64,000 nt of DNA, taken from contig NZ_BDBQ01000046.1 of the NCBI RefSeq assembly GCF_001613065.1, positions 19,110 to 83,109 of the forward strand, read 5' to 3'. Source of the stretch: Nocardia miyunensis NBRC 108239 (GTDB taxonomy: Bacteria > Actinomycetota > Actinomycetes > Mycobacteriales > Mycobacteriaceae). Below the pieces are notes generated by a model. That model was not told the origin of the DNA. It saw only the letters and a program-made list of their open reading frames with translations, and made no database searches. Each line of letters starts with the position of its first letter. Position 1 is the first letter of the stretch. Position numbers and translations under genes: made by a program. Positions 24,302-31,848 of the stretch are shown here, piece after piece.

Positions 24302-26341
24302 TCAGACCCGGGCGGTGAGCATCTCCGGACGATCGGACTCGTCGAGCAGTTTGGCGGCGATATTGTCCAGCGCCTTGTCGAACAACGCCCGGTCGGCCGG
24401 ATTCGCGCAGTCCCAGTCGTCGATCCGGCCGCACACCCAATTGCGCCAGGCGGCCTTGATGCGATCCGATTCGGTGAGTCCGGCCTCGGTGAGTTGCATT
24501 CGCGGACCATCGAATTCGACCGTCCCGAGCGCGACGGCCCTGTCGTACACCGGCTCCAGTACCTCCGGGGGCATCCAGTGCGCGCGGGCGATGGCGTCCA
24601 GCGTCGCCTCCCCGCGTGCCCTGCGCAACATCTGCACCTGCCCGATCGCCCACGCCTGATCCCGGGTCAGCGAGGTGCCCGAGGACGACAGGATCATCGG
24701 ATCGGGCAGTTCGTCGGCACGCAGCTTGCGCATCAGGCTGGACAGGGCGTATTCCAGGCGTACCACCGAATCCGCCGAATCCGGCACCGAGAATCCGCCG
24801 CCGACATCCGATGCCTCCGCGCGCATGCTGTCGCGCAACGGAATCTCTTTCAGCAGCCACGCGATCAGGAATCCCACGATCGCCACCGGCACCACCCAGC
24901 GGAATACGTAATCGATCGAGGTGGCGTACGCGTCGATGATCGGATTCGCCTGCGCCTCGGGCAATTTGCGCAATGCCTGCGGGCTCTGGGCGACCTCCGC
25001 CGATACCCCCGGCGTACGGGCCAGCGCCTCGCGCAGGTTGGGACCGATCTGATCGTTGTAGAGGGTGCCGAAGATCGCGGTGCCGAAAGTGCTTCCGAGA
25101 GTACGGAAGAAGGTCACGCCGGAGGTCGCGGTGCCCAGATCGGCATAGGGCACGGTGTTCTGCACGACGATGGTGAGCACCTGCATGGCCAGCCCGATGC
25201 CCAGCCCCAGCACCAGCATGTACAGCGATTCGAGCCAGATGCCGGTGCCGCGCCCCATCGTCGACATCAGATACAGCCCCACCGCCATGACCGCGGTCCC
25301 GGCGACCGGGAAGTACTTGTAGCGTCCGGTCCGCCCGACCACCTGACCGGACAGGATCGAGGTGGTGAACAGGCCCACGACCATGGGCAACGTCCGCAGA
25401 CCGGACGCGGTGGCCGATATCCCGTCCACATATTGCAGATACGCGGGCAGATAGGTCATCGCACCGAGCATCGCGAAGCCGACGATGAACGACAGGATCG
25501 AGCACACGGTGAAGACGTTGCTGCGAAACAGATGCATCGGCAGCATCGGCTCGGCGGCCCGCAGTTCCACGAAGACGAACGCGGTCAGCAGAATCGCCGC
25601 CGCGATGAACAGCCCGATGATCGTGGCCGAACCCCACGGATACTGCTGACCACCCCATTCCAGGCCCAGGATCAGACAGCTCACGCCGATCGCGACCAGG
25701 GCGATGCCCGCGTAGTCGATGATCGGCCGGATCACCGTGCGCACACGCGGAATCGCCCGTGCCGCAATGACGATCATGATGATCGCGAGCGGGACATTGA
25801 CGTAGAAGCACCACCGCCAGCTCGCGTGATCGGTGAACAGGCCACCCAGCGTCGGGCCGATGACGGTGGTGACGCCGAACACCGCGCCCAGCGCGCCCTG
25901 ATATTTGCCGCGTTCGCGCAGCGGGATGACGTCGGCGATCAGCGCCATCGAGGTCACCATGAGCCCGCCCGCGCCGATGCCCTGGATGGCCCGCGCGATG
26001 ATCAGCAACAGCATGCCGTTGGAAAGTCCGGCGACCATCGAGCCGATGATGAAGATCAGCGCGCTGAGCTGGAAGACCAGTTTGCGGCCGAAGAGGTCGC
26101 CGAATTTACCGGCGAGCGCGGTCGCCACCGCTTCGGCCAGCAGATAGGACGTCACCACCCAGGCCATATGTCCCGCGCCACCGAGATCGGCCACGATCGT
26201 GGGCAGTGCGGTGGACACGATGGTCTGATCGAGCGCGGCCATGAGCATGCCGAGTACGACTGTGATGAACACGACATTGGCTCGGGTGTGGCTCACGGGA
26301 GGGGGCGCGTCGGCGACTGCGGGAGCACTGACAGCGGTCAT
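24302..26341 (-). CDS. EmrB/QacA-type MFS exporter with C-terminal helical domain
   Basis: The 679-residue transporter has 14 expected membrane segments of the DHA2 family. Motif D1 appears as MAALDQTIVSTALPTI, motif A as GKFGDLFGRKLVFQ, and motif C as GVTTVIGPTLGGLF. Residues from about 530 form a soluble C-terminal extension (LTRDQAWAIGQVQMLRRARG...LEPVYDRAVALGTVEFDGP) that resembles a MarR-like winged helix, an arrangement also known in some actinobacterial exporters. It should export drugs by proton antiport. Start ATG 26341 matches the family; ATG 26374 is an alternative. It converges with the monooxygenase gene. Confidence 0.88.
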   Translation of the reverse strand: MTAVSAPAVADAPPPVSHTRANVVFITVVLGMLMAALDQTIVSTALPTIVADLGGAGHMAWVVTSYLLAEAVATALAGKFGDLFGRKLVFQLSALIFIIGSMVAGLSNGMLLLIIARAIQGIGAGGLMVTSMALIADVIPLRERGKYQGALGAVFGVTTVIGPTLGGLFTDHASWRWCFYVNVPLAIIMIVIAARAIPRVRTVIRPIIDYAGIALVAIGVSCLILGLEWGGQQYPWGSATIIGLFIAAAILLTAFVFVELRAAEPMLPMHLFRSNVFTVCSILSFIVGFAMLGAMTYLPAYLQYVDGISATASGLRTLPMVVGLFTTSILSGQVVGRTGRYKYFPVAGTAVMAVGLYLMSTMGRGTGIWLESLYMLVLGLGIGLAMQVLTIVVQNTVPYADLGTATSGVTFFRTLGSTFGTAIFGTLYNDQIGPNLREALARTPGVSAEVAQSPQALRKLPEAQANPIIDAYATSIDYVFRWVVPVAIVGFLIAWLLKEIPLRDSMRAEASDVGGGFSVPDSADSVVRLEYALSSLMRKLRADELPDPMILSSSGTSLTRDQAWAIGQVQMLRRARGEATLDAIARAHWMPPEVLEPVYDRAVALGTVEFDGPRMQLTEAGLTESDRIKAAWRNWVCGRIDDWDCANPADRALFDKALDNIAAKLLDESDRPEMLTARV

Positions 26342-26464
26342 TAGCTCAGTATGTGCCGGAACCAGCAGTTCCATGGGCAGGACACGTCTTATGACCGGGC
26401 ATACCGCTACGGCAGCAACTTCTCGGCATACCATAATGTGCGAGCGACAACCCTTTCCCCAGAA

Positions 26465-26480
26465 CTTACCCCTAAGTAAG
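26465..26480. promoter_or_regulatory. Candidate operator
   Basis: CTTAC-N6-GTAAG inverted repeat in the divergent region between the MFS exporter and the SDR gene, in an AT-rich patch. It could serve either promoter. Confidence 0.4.
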
Positions 26481-26538
26481 ATTGCCGCCGGGGCAGCGGG
26501 CGCTGCCCGGACGACCACACCAGCAAAGGTCCCGCGCA

Positions 26539-27414
26539 ATGGCCTGGAAGCCCAGCGAAATTCCCGATCTGACCGGACGCACGTTCGTCATCACCGGCGC
26601 GAACGGCGGCATCGGCAAGAACACCACGGCCGTGCTGGCCGGTAAGGGGGCCAGCGTGATCATGGCCTGCCGCAACACCGCCACGGCCCAGCGGGTCGCC
26701 GACGAGATCGATGGCGACGTGAAGGTCGCGGCGCTGGATCTGGCCGATCTGGCCTCGGTCCGCGAATTCGCCGGGCACACCGGCGAATTCGATGTGCTGA
26801 TCAACAACGCCGGGTTGATGAACATCCCGTTCTCGCGCACCAAGGACGGATTCGAAACCCAGTGGGGCGTCAACCATCTGGGCCATTTCGCGCTGACCGG
26901 ACTACTGCTGGACCGCGTCCGCGACCGGGTGGTGACCCTGGCCAGCATCGCGCATCGCCAGACGCCCAAGCTCTGGATCGACGACCTGAACTACGAGCAC
27001 CGCCGCTATCAGCGCAATCTGGCCTACGCCCAGTCCAAGTTGTCGAATCTGATGTTCGCCCGCGAATTGCAGCGACGCCTGAGCGAGGCCGGATCGGCCA
27101 AGCGCTCCTACGCGGTGCATCCGGGCGTCTCGGCGACCGATCTGTTCACCCGGACCGAGACGCTGATGGACAAGGTGGCCAAACCGGCGGTCGCGCTGAT
27201 CGGGCACTCCCCCGCCCGCGCCGCGCACTCGAGCCTGTTCGCCGCGACCATGCCCGACGCCGACCCGAACCAGTACTGGGGCCCGACCCGGCTGTTCGGC
27301 AGCCAGGGGCCGGTCAGAGTGTCGCCGTCGAGCAAACTGTCCGAGGACCGCGACCTGCAGCGCCGGCTGTGGGAGGAATCCGAGCGGCTCACCGGCGTGC
27401 ACTACACGTTCTGA
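26539..27414 (+). CDS. SDR family oxidoreductase (retinol-dehydrogenase-like)
   Basis: The 291-residue classical SDR of the WW-oxidoreductase/retinol dehydrogenase-like clade has FVITGANGGIGKNTTAVLA (cofactor loop), CRNTATAQ (NADP-type Arg), VLINNAGLMNIP, GVNHLGHFAL, and catalytic Ser/Tyr/Lys in LASIAHRQ...YAQSKLSNLM. The C-terminal GPTRLFGSQGPV is typical of this subgroup. ATG 26539 has AAAGG 9 nt upstream; an earlier in-frame codon at 26482 is not favoured. Substrates are usually hydrophobic alcohols or carbonyls. Confidence 0.87.
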   Translation: MAWKPSEIPDLTGRTFVITGANGGIGKNTTAVLAGKGASVIMACRNTATAQRVADEIDGDVKVAALDLADLASVREFAGHTGEFDVLINNAGLMNIPFSRTKDGFETQWGVNHLGHFALTGLLLDRVRDRVVTLASIAHRQTPKLWIDDLNYEHRRYQRNLAYAQSKLSNLMFARELQRRLSEAGSAKRSYAVHPGVSATDLFTRTETLMDKVAKPAVALIGHSPARAAHSSLFAATMPDADPNQYWGPTRLFGSQGPVRVSPSSKLSEDRDLQRRLWEESERLTGVHYTF

Positions 27415-27466
27415 TCGCCGACGGCCCCGGAGTGGACCTGCCCCTACGGAACGTGTAGTAGACGAG

Positions 27467-27472
27467 TACCGT
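27467..27472 (+). promoter_or_regulatory. -10 hexamer, leaderless lprD-like gene
   Basis: TACCGT is 7 nt before GTG 27480 and overlaps an alternative GTG at 27471, so it decides between the two starts. Confidence 0.5.
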
Positions 27473-27479
27473 GGTAGCC

Positions 27480-27905
27480 GTGTCCGCTCCGCACCGCCGT
27501 CCCGCTCTGATCATCCTGGTGATCGTCGCGGCGCTGACCTGCCTCGTACTGGGCTGGTGGCAGTGGGGACGATTCCAATCCGGGACCGGGACCGGGCAGA
27601 ACCTCGGCTACGCGTTGCAGTGGCCGCTGTTCGCCGGATTCGTGGTGTTCGTCTACGTGCGGTTCGTCCGCCTCGAACGCGAGTCCGACACTCCCGAGTC
27701 CGAGCGGCCCGAGATCGTGAAACCGACTGTGCAGCGCGAGATTCCGGCCGGAATCCTGCCCGAGCGGCCGACCGTGCGGCGCACGCAGGATCCGGTGCTC
27801 GCCGAATACAACAGGTACCTGGCCGATCTGCACGCCCAGGACCTGCACGAGCAGATGCGTGAGGCCGGGCTCGACACCCGCGAGACCGAGAGGAGCGCCG
27901 GTTGA
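27480..27905 (+). CDS. Membrane protein, LprD (Rv1343c)-like
   Basis: The 141-residue protein has two hydrophobic segments at the N-terminus (ALIILVIVAALTCLVLGWW and QWPLFAGFVVFVYVRFV) and a long charged cytoplasmic tail. The tail includes REIPAGILPERPTVRRTQDP and YNRYLADLHAQDLHEQ. Its position before a DUF3817 gene, opposite rdgB and rph, equals Rv1343c (lprD)-Rv1342c in M. tuberculosis. No lipobox cysteine follows the first segment, so lipoprotein status does not hold here. It overlaps the next gene by 4 nt. Function unknown. Confidence 0.72.
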   Translation: MSAPHRRPALIILVIVAALTCLVLGWWQWGRFQSGTGTGQNLGYALQWPLFAGFVVFVYVRFVRLERESDTPESERPEIVKPTVQREIPAGILPERPTVRRTQDPVLAEYNRYLADLHAQDLHEQMREAGLDTRETERSAG

Positions 27906-28291
27906 GCGCCAGCGAGAACATCGAAACCGCCGAGGCGAGCGCACCCGCCGCCACCCCGGCCCCGGCCGCGCGCAGCGCGTCCCCCGCCAAGGTCCGCCCG
28001 GCCTTCCTGCGCTACCGCGTCCTGGCCTGGGCGACCGGCACCTGGCTGCTGCTGCTGTGCGCCGAGGTGATCGCCAAGTACGGCTTCGGCGTGCACACCC
28101 CCAACTGGATCGCCGTGGTCCACGGCTGGGTCTACTTCGTCTACCTGATCGTCACCGCCGACCTCGCGGTCAAGGTCCGCTGGCCCGTCGGCCGCACCAT
28201 CGGCACCCTCCTGGCAGGCACCATCCCCCTGCTGTCCTTCTTCGTCGAACACACCAACGCCAAACAGGTGAAAAAGGCATACAACTTCTGA
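27902..28291 (+). CDS. DUF3817 domain-containing membrane protein (Rv1342c-like)
   Basis: The 129-residue protein has an Ala/Pro-rich leader (about 35 residues) and then the DUF3817 core of three membrane segments: LAWATGTWLLLLCAEVIAKYG, VVHGWVYFVYLIVTADLAV and GTLLAGTIPLLSFFVEHTNAK. TTG 27902 overlaps the preceding stop (TTGA) with AGGAG upstream, so translation is coupled. The first 300 bp of DUF3817 homology matches Rv1342c. Function unknown. A second DUF3817 protein is encoded at 56744-57100. Confidence 0.83.
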   Translation: MSASENIETAEASAPAATPAPAARSASPAKVRPAFLRYRVLAWATGTWLLLLCAEVIAKYGFGVHTPNWIAVVHGWVYFVYLIVTADLAVKVRWPVGRTIGTLLAGTIPLLSFFVEHTNAKQVKKAYNF

Positions 28292-28297
28292 CATGGT

Positions 28298-28342
28298 GCG
28301 CGACAACTGATTCCGGGACAACATGGGTAACTCCCCGGGTAC
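28298..28342 (-). repeat. Dispersed convergent-gene repeat, partial copy 3
   Basis: On the minus strand the core starts GTACCCGGGGAGTTACCC and ends AATCAGTTGTCGCGC. It matches positions 41194-41236 and 61368-61408. Only the right-hand 45 bp of the longer element is present, immediately after the DUF3817 stop and fused to the toxin remnant. Confidence 0.7.
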
Positions 28343-28448
28343 GTCCGGGCACGTGTCGGTGACGAGCTGGTTGATGCGTATGACGATCCTGACGCTGCCA
28401 GTACAAGTACTCTTCCGACGCCTCCGGACGGAAGACGATCTTCCTCAC
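28343..28448 (-). pseudogene. YoeB/Txe-type toxin remnant
   Basis: The frame opens with a GTG overlapping the antitoxin stop (GTGA) and encodes MRKIVFRPEASEEYLYWQ, the family start of YoeB mRNA interferases. After about 20 codons the YoeB-like sequence (RINQLVTDTCPD) continues only in another frame. Then everything is lost at the junction with a dispersed repeat. The catalytic C-terminal His/Tyr part is absent, so this is a dead toxin. Confidence 0.68.
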
Positions 28449-28639
28449 TCGGCCTCGTCCTCGAGCAACTCGTGATGCTCACCGACGCCGTCGCGAAGCT
28501 CCGCGACACGGCAGGTGAGGGTACGAGCATTGGCGGCACTGGACAGCAGATACGCTGTCTCGCGCAATGATTCGTATTCGCGCTGCGGAATCATCACGAC
28601 ATTCTCTCCATGAAATTGCACATCGCCAGCTCGACGCAA
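28445..28639 (-). pseudogene. YefM/Phd-type antitoxin remnant
   Basis: A 64-codon frame matching only the C-terminal half of YefM/Phd antitoxins: GENVVMIPQREYESLRETAYLLSS then AANARTLTCRVAELRDG. The roughly 40-residue N-terminal DNA-binding part is missing; upstream sequence towards rdgB shows no match in any frame. Coupled to the toxin remnant by a GTGA overlap. Probably non-functional as a repressor, although toxin-binding residues survive. Confidence 0.65.
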
Positions 28640-28685
28640 AGGATCACCCGACGACCGACCGAAGTCCCGGGGAGGCGCGGAACGG

Positions 28686-29291
28686 CTACCGCGCGAGTTC
28701 GGCCAGGGCAGGAAGCAGGGCGCGTAGGGCTCGGCCGCGGTGGGAGGCGGCGTCCTTTTCGGCGGGGGTGAGTTGCGCGGCGGAGACGGTACCGCCGTCG
28801 GGGATGAACAGGGGGTCGTAGCCGAAGCCGCCGTCGCCGGAGGGTTTGCGGGCGATGTGGCCGGGCCATTCGCCGAGCGTGACGACCTCCTTGCCGTCGG
28901 CGACCAGGGCGCAGGCGGAGACGAAACGTGCGCCGCGGCGCTCGTCGGGGACGTCGGCGAGCTGGCCGAGCAGTAGGTCGTTGTTGGCCGGGTCGTCGCC
29001 GTGACGGCCGGACCAGCGCGCGGACAGCACGCCCGGCATGCCGTTCAGGGCGTCCACCGCGATGCCGGAATCGTCTGCGACACAAGCCAATCCGGTGGCC
29101 GCCGCGCCGTCGCGGGCCTTGGCCAGCGCGTTCTCCTCGAAGGTCGCACCGGTTTCGGGGGCCTCCTCGTAGGGGGGCACCTCGTCGAGTCCGACGATCT
29201 CGAGCCCCTCGACCCCGGCCTCGGCCAGGATCCGGCGCAGCTCACCGAGTTTCTTGGCGTTACGGCTGGCGACCAGCACCCGGCGCGCCAC
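28686..29291 (-). CDS. rdgB: Non-canonical purine NTP pyrophosphatase (RdgB/HAM1)
   Basis: The 201-residue house-cleaning enzyme hydrolyses dITP, XTP and ITP to monophosphates. Family motifs are present: the N-terminal VASRNAKKLGELR, TGATFEENALAKAR, ADDSGIAVDALNG, GFGYDPLFIP and the ending SHRGRALRALLPAL. The GTG start overlaps the rph stop (TAGTG), so it is translated with rph as in many actinobacteria (Rv1341-Rv1340). Full length. Confidence 0.95.
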   Translation of the reverse strand: MARRVLVASRNAKKLGELRRILAEAGVEGLEIVGLDEVPPYEEAPETGATFEENALAKARDGAAATGLACVADDSGIAVDALNGMPGVLSARWSGRHGDDPANNDLLLGQLADVPDERRGARFVSACALVADGKEVVTLGEWPGHIARKPSGDGGFGYDPLFIPDGGTVSAAQLTPAEKDAASHRGRALRALLPALAELAR

Positions 29292-30055
29292 TACTTCTTC
29301 TTCTCCGGCTCGGGCAGCACGCCCGGATACGGCTGGGCCAGCGCCTCCCGCTGGACCGTGAACAGCTGTTCACATCCGGCCAGCGCGGAATCGAGCATCG
29401 TGTCCAGGGTCGAGCGCGGGAATGTCGCACCCTCGCCGGTGCCCTGGATCTCGACCAGGGTGCCGGTATCGGTGGCGACCACGTTCATGTCGACCTCGGC
29501 GCGCGAATCCTCCTCGTACGGCAGGTCCAGGCGCACCCGGCCGTCGACCACGCCGACGCTCACCGCGGCGATCATGCAGGAGATGGGCTGCGGATCGGCC
29601 AGACGCCCGGCCGCCCCGAGATAGGTCACCGCGTCGGCCAGCGCGACGTACGCACCGGTGATCGCGGCGGTGCGGGTGCCGCCGTCGGCCTGCAGCACGT
29701 CGCAGTCGATGGCGATGGTGTTCTCCCCGATCGCGGCCAGGTCGATGCAGGCACGCAGCGAGCGCCCGACCAACCGGCTGATCTCCTGGGTGCGTCCGCC
29801 GACCTTGCCCTTCACCGACTCGCGGCTGCCGCGGGTGTGCGTGGCCGCAGGTAGCATCGCGTATTCGGCTGTGAGCCAACCCAATCCGGAGTCGCGACGC
29901 CACGGGGGAACCCCGTCGGTGACGCTCGCGGTGCACATCACCCGCGTCTGCCCGAACTCCACTAGCACCGACCCCGCGGGATGTGTGGTGAATCCCCGGG
30001 TGATGCGGACCTCGCGGAGTTGATCGTCCGCCCTGCCATCGGCTCGTCTCGACAC
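29291..30055 (-). CDS. rph: Ribonuclease PH
   Basis: The 254-residue phosphorolytic 3'-5' exoribonuclease trims tRNA 3' ends. Recognisable parts are ITRGFTTHPAGSVLVEFGQTRVMCTASV, GWLTAEYAMLPAATHTR, the phosphate-site region GGRTQEISRLVGRSLRA, IDCDVLQADGGTRTAAITGA and DLPYEEDSRAEVDMN with catalytic Asp residues. GTG 30055 stands 7 nt after TAGGCT, so a leaderless message is likely. It is first in the rph-rdgB unit. Confidence 0.95.
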   Translation of the reverse strand: MSRRADGRADDQLREVRITRGFTTHPAGSVLVEFGQTRVMCTASVTDGVPPWRRDSGLGWLTAEYAMLPAATHTRGSRESVKGKVGGRTQEISRLVGRSLRACIDLAAIGENTIAIDCDVLQADGGTRTAAITGAYVALADAVTYLGAAGRLADPQPISCMIAAVSVGVVDGRVRLDLPYEEDSRAEVDMNVVATDTGTLVEIQGTGEGATFPRSTLDTMLDSALAGCEQLFTVQREALAQPYPGVLPEPEKKK

Positions 30056-30062
30056 AGCCAGC

Positions 30063-30068
30063 AGCCTA
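30063..30068 (-). promoter_or_regulatory. -10 hexamer, leaderless rph
   Basis: TAGGCT is 7 nt before GTG 30055. Confidence 0.5.
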
Positions 30069-30147
30069 GTGGTAACCGATCACCAAACCCGCGCTCCCCC
30101 CGGATCTCTCCCGCCGGGGCCCGGACGGCTCCGCGCGCGGAACGGGC

Positions 30148-30912
30148 CTAGATATCGAAGACCTCGCCGGGCGATACCGCGTGCACCGGACCGGTGAACT
30201 GCTCCTTCGCCTCGGCGATGACATCCTCGCGCGAGGTCCACGGCGGAATGTGCGTCAGCAGCAGCTCACCCACCCCGGCCTGCGCGGCGACCATCCCGGC
30301 CTCGGCGCCGGACAGATGGATGCCCTCGGGACGATTACCGGGATCGTGCGTCCAGGACGCCTCGGCCAGCAGCACATCCGCACCCTGCGCGAGTTCGAAA
30401 ACCGCCGGGCACAGCGCGGTGTCCCCGGTGTAGACCAGGGTGCGCCCGGCCGCGGTGGTGATCCGCAGGCCGTAGGACTCCGGCGGGTGATACATCCGGC
30501 GCGCGGTGAGGGTGTGCCCGGGACCGAAGGTGATCGACTCGTCTTCGCTCCACGCGCGCATATCGATCACGTCGGACCAGTCGTCGCATTCCCCGCCGAC
30601 CTCGGCCGAGGCGTTGCCGATCCGCAGCGGCGCGTCCGAGGGACCGCGCACGATCGCGCGCCCGCTCGGCGGATTCGGGTGATACCGCCGCCACACCAGC
30701 AGGCCGGGCAGATCCAAGCAGTGGTCGGCATGCAGATGGGTCAGGAAGATGTCGACCTCACCCGGATCCAGATGACGTTGCAATGCGCCCAGAACGCCGG
30801 GACCGAAGTCGATCACCGTCGGCGTCATCTCCGGGCCGGTGAGCAGATAGCCGGAGGCGGGTGAATCCGGGCCGGACACGCTGCCCGAGCACCCGATGAC
30901 GGTAAGGCGCAT
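30148..30912 (-). CDS. MBL-fold hydrolase, Rv1339-type cyclic nucleotide phosphodiesterase
   Basis: The 254-residue metallo-beta-lactamase-fold enzyme starts MRLTVIGCSGSVSGPDSPASGYL and carries the metal motif THLHADHCLDLPG. Further ligands appear in VYTGDTALCP and LTHIPPWTSREDV. It is the syntenic equivalent of Rv1339, described as an atypical class II cAMP phosphodiesterase in mycobacteria, so second-messenger turnover is the probable role. ATG 30912 was chosen over the frame's start at 30960 because homology begins there and GGGAG lies upstream. Related to tRNase Z-like hydrolases, which is the main alternative. Confidence 0.85.
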   Translation of the reverse strand: MRLTVIGCSGSVSGPDSPASGYLLTGPEMTPTVIDFGPGVLGALQRHLDPGEVDIFLTHLHADHCLDLPGLLVWRRYHPNPPSGRAIVRGPSDAPLRIGNASAEVGGECDDWSDVIDMRAWSEDESITFGPGHTLTARRMYHPPESYGLRITTAAGRTLVYTGDTALCPAVFELAQGADVLLAEASWTHDPGNRPEGIHLSGAEAGMVAAQAGVGELLLTHIPPWTSREDVIAEAKEQFTGPVHAVSPGEVFDI

Positions 30913-30984
30913 TCCCCCATGCTCCCACGCTGAACTACTGGTCAAGAGGGGATCCCCCAACTCGTCGGCCGGGCTACCCGGTCG

Positions 30985-31677
30985 TCACGGCGAGGCGAGG
31001 CGGCCGACACTATCCCCGCGACGATGACGACGTTCATCTCCGGAGAGTACCCAACCGGATATCAGTCCACCCAACGCGCCGAAAAGATGCGCTTGCCAGG
31101 AGATTCCGGCCTGACCGGGCAGCGCGCCCCACAGAATTCCACCGTACAACAGCCCGACGACGACACCCAGAACGATCTGCCAGACGTTGCGCGCGAACAG
31201 CCCCCGCGAGATCAGATACAGCAGCCAGCCGAACACCAGACCCGACGCACCGACCGTGGTCGTCCCCGACGCGCTGATCAACCAGGCGCCCAGACCGCTG
31301 ACCACCCAGATGATCGCGGTCGCGCTCAACCCGCGACCGATACCGGTCAGCAACGTCAGCAGTCCGAGCACGATCACCGGCAGCGTATTGCCCATCAGAT
31401 GCGCCCAGTTCGCGTGCAGCAGCGGCGCGAACGCCACGCCCTCGAGCCCCACCGCGCTGCGCGGCCGGATCCCGGCCCGATCCAGGCCGTGCCCCGCGAG
31501 CACATCGATCCCCTCGATGACGTACAGCAGCGCGACGAACCCGAGCGTGATCGCGATCGCCCGCGCCCACAACTGTTTCGTCGCCACCCGCGACCCACCC
31601 CCGGATGCCTTGTCCAACCGCGCGCGCACGGCCGCGATCCGATCCGGATCGAACGACGATCCCATCCCGGCGGTCAT
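30985..31677 (-). CDS. Rhomboid family intramembrane serine protease
   Basis: The 230-residue six-segment membrane protein is the counterpart of Rv1337. The rhomboid catalytic machinery is visible: LLHANWAHLMGN (HxxxN loop), the nucleophile in TTVGASGLVFG and the catalytic His in SWQAHLFGALGG. It should cleave membrane segments of unknown substrates. A good GAGGAGGT precedes ATG 31677. In M. tuberculosis murI follows; here the gap to the phosphodiesterase gene is only 72 bp and murI is absent. Confidence 0.9.
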   Translation of the reverse strand: MTAGMGSSFDPDRIAAVRARLDKASGGGSRVATKQLWARAIAITLGFVALLYVIEGIDVLAGHGLDRAGIRPRSAVGLEGVAFAPLLHANWAHLMGNTLPVIVLGLLTLLTGIGRGLSATAIIWVVSGLGAWLISASGTTTVGASGLVFGWLLYLISRGLFARNVWQIVLGVVVGLLYGGILWGALPGQAGISWQAHLFGALGGLISGWVLSGDERRHRRGDSVGRLASP

Positions 31678-31848
31678 CAGACCTCACCTCCTCGCAAGGC
31701 CCGGGGGCATCCGGCCGTTCGGAGACCGGACCTCACCTGTACCAGGGTACTGACCGCACTCCATCCGTCTGGAACTGTCAGGCAAGCAACGCCAACTCCA
31801 AGGTTTTTCGGCGCGGCTCGGAGCGAAGCGGAGGCCGAAGACACAACC

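Noticed and set aside
24494..26344. 616-codon plus-strand frame opposite the exporter gene
   Set aside because: His/Arg/Gln-rich antisense shadow of a certain transporter gene, with no recognisable motif.
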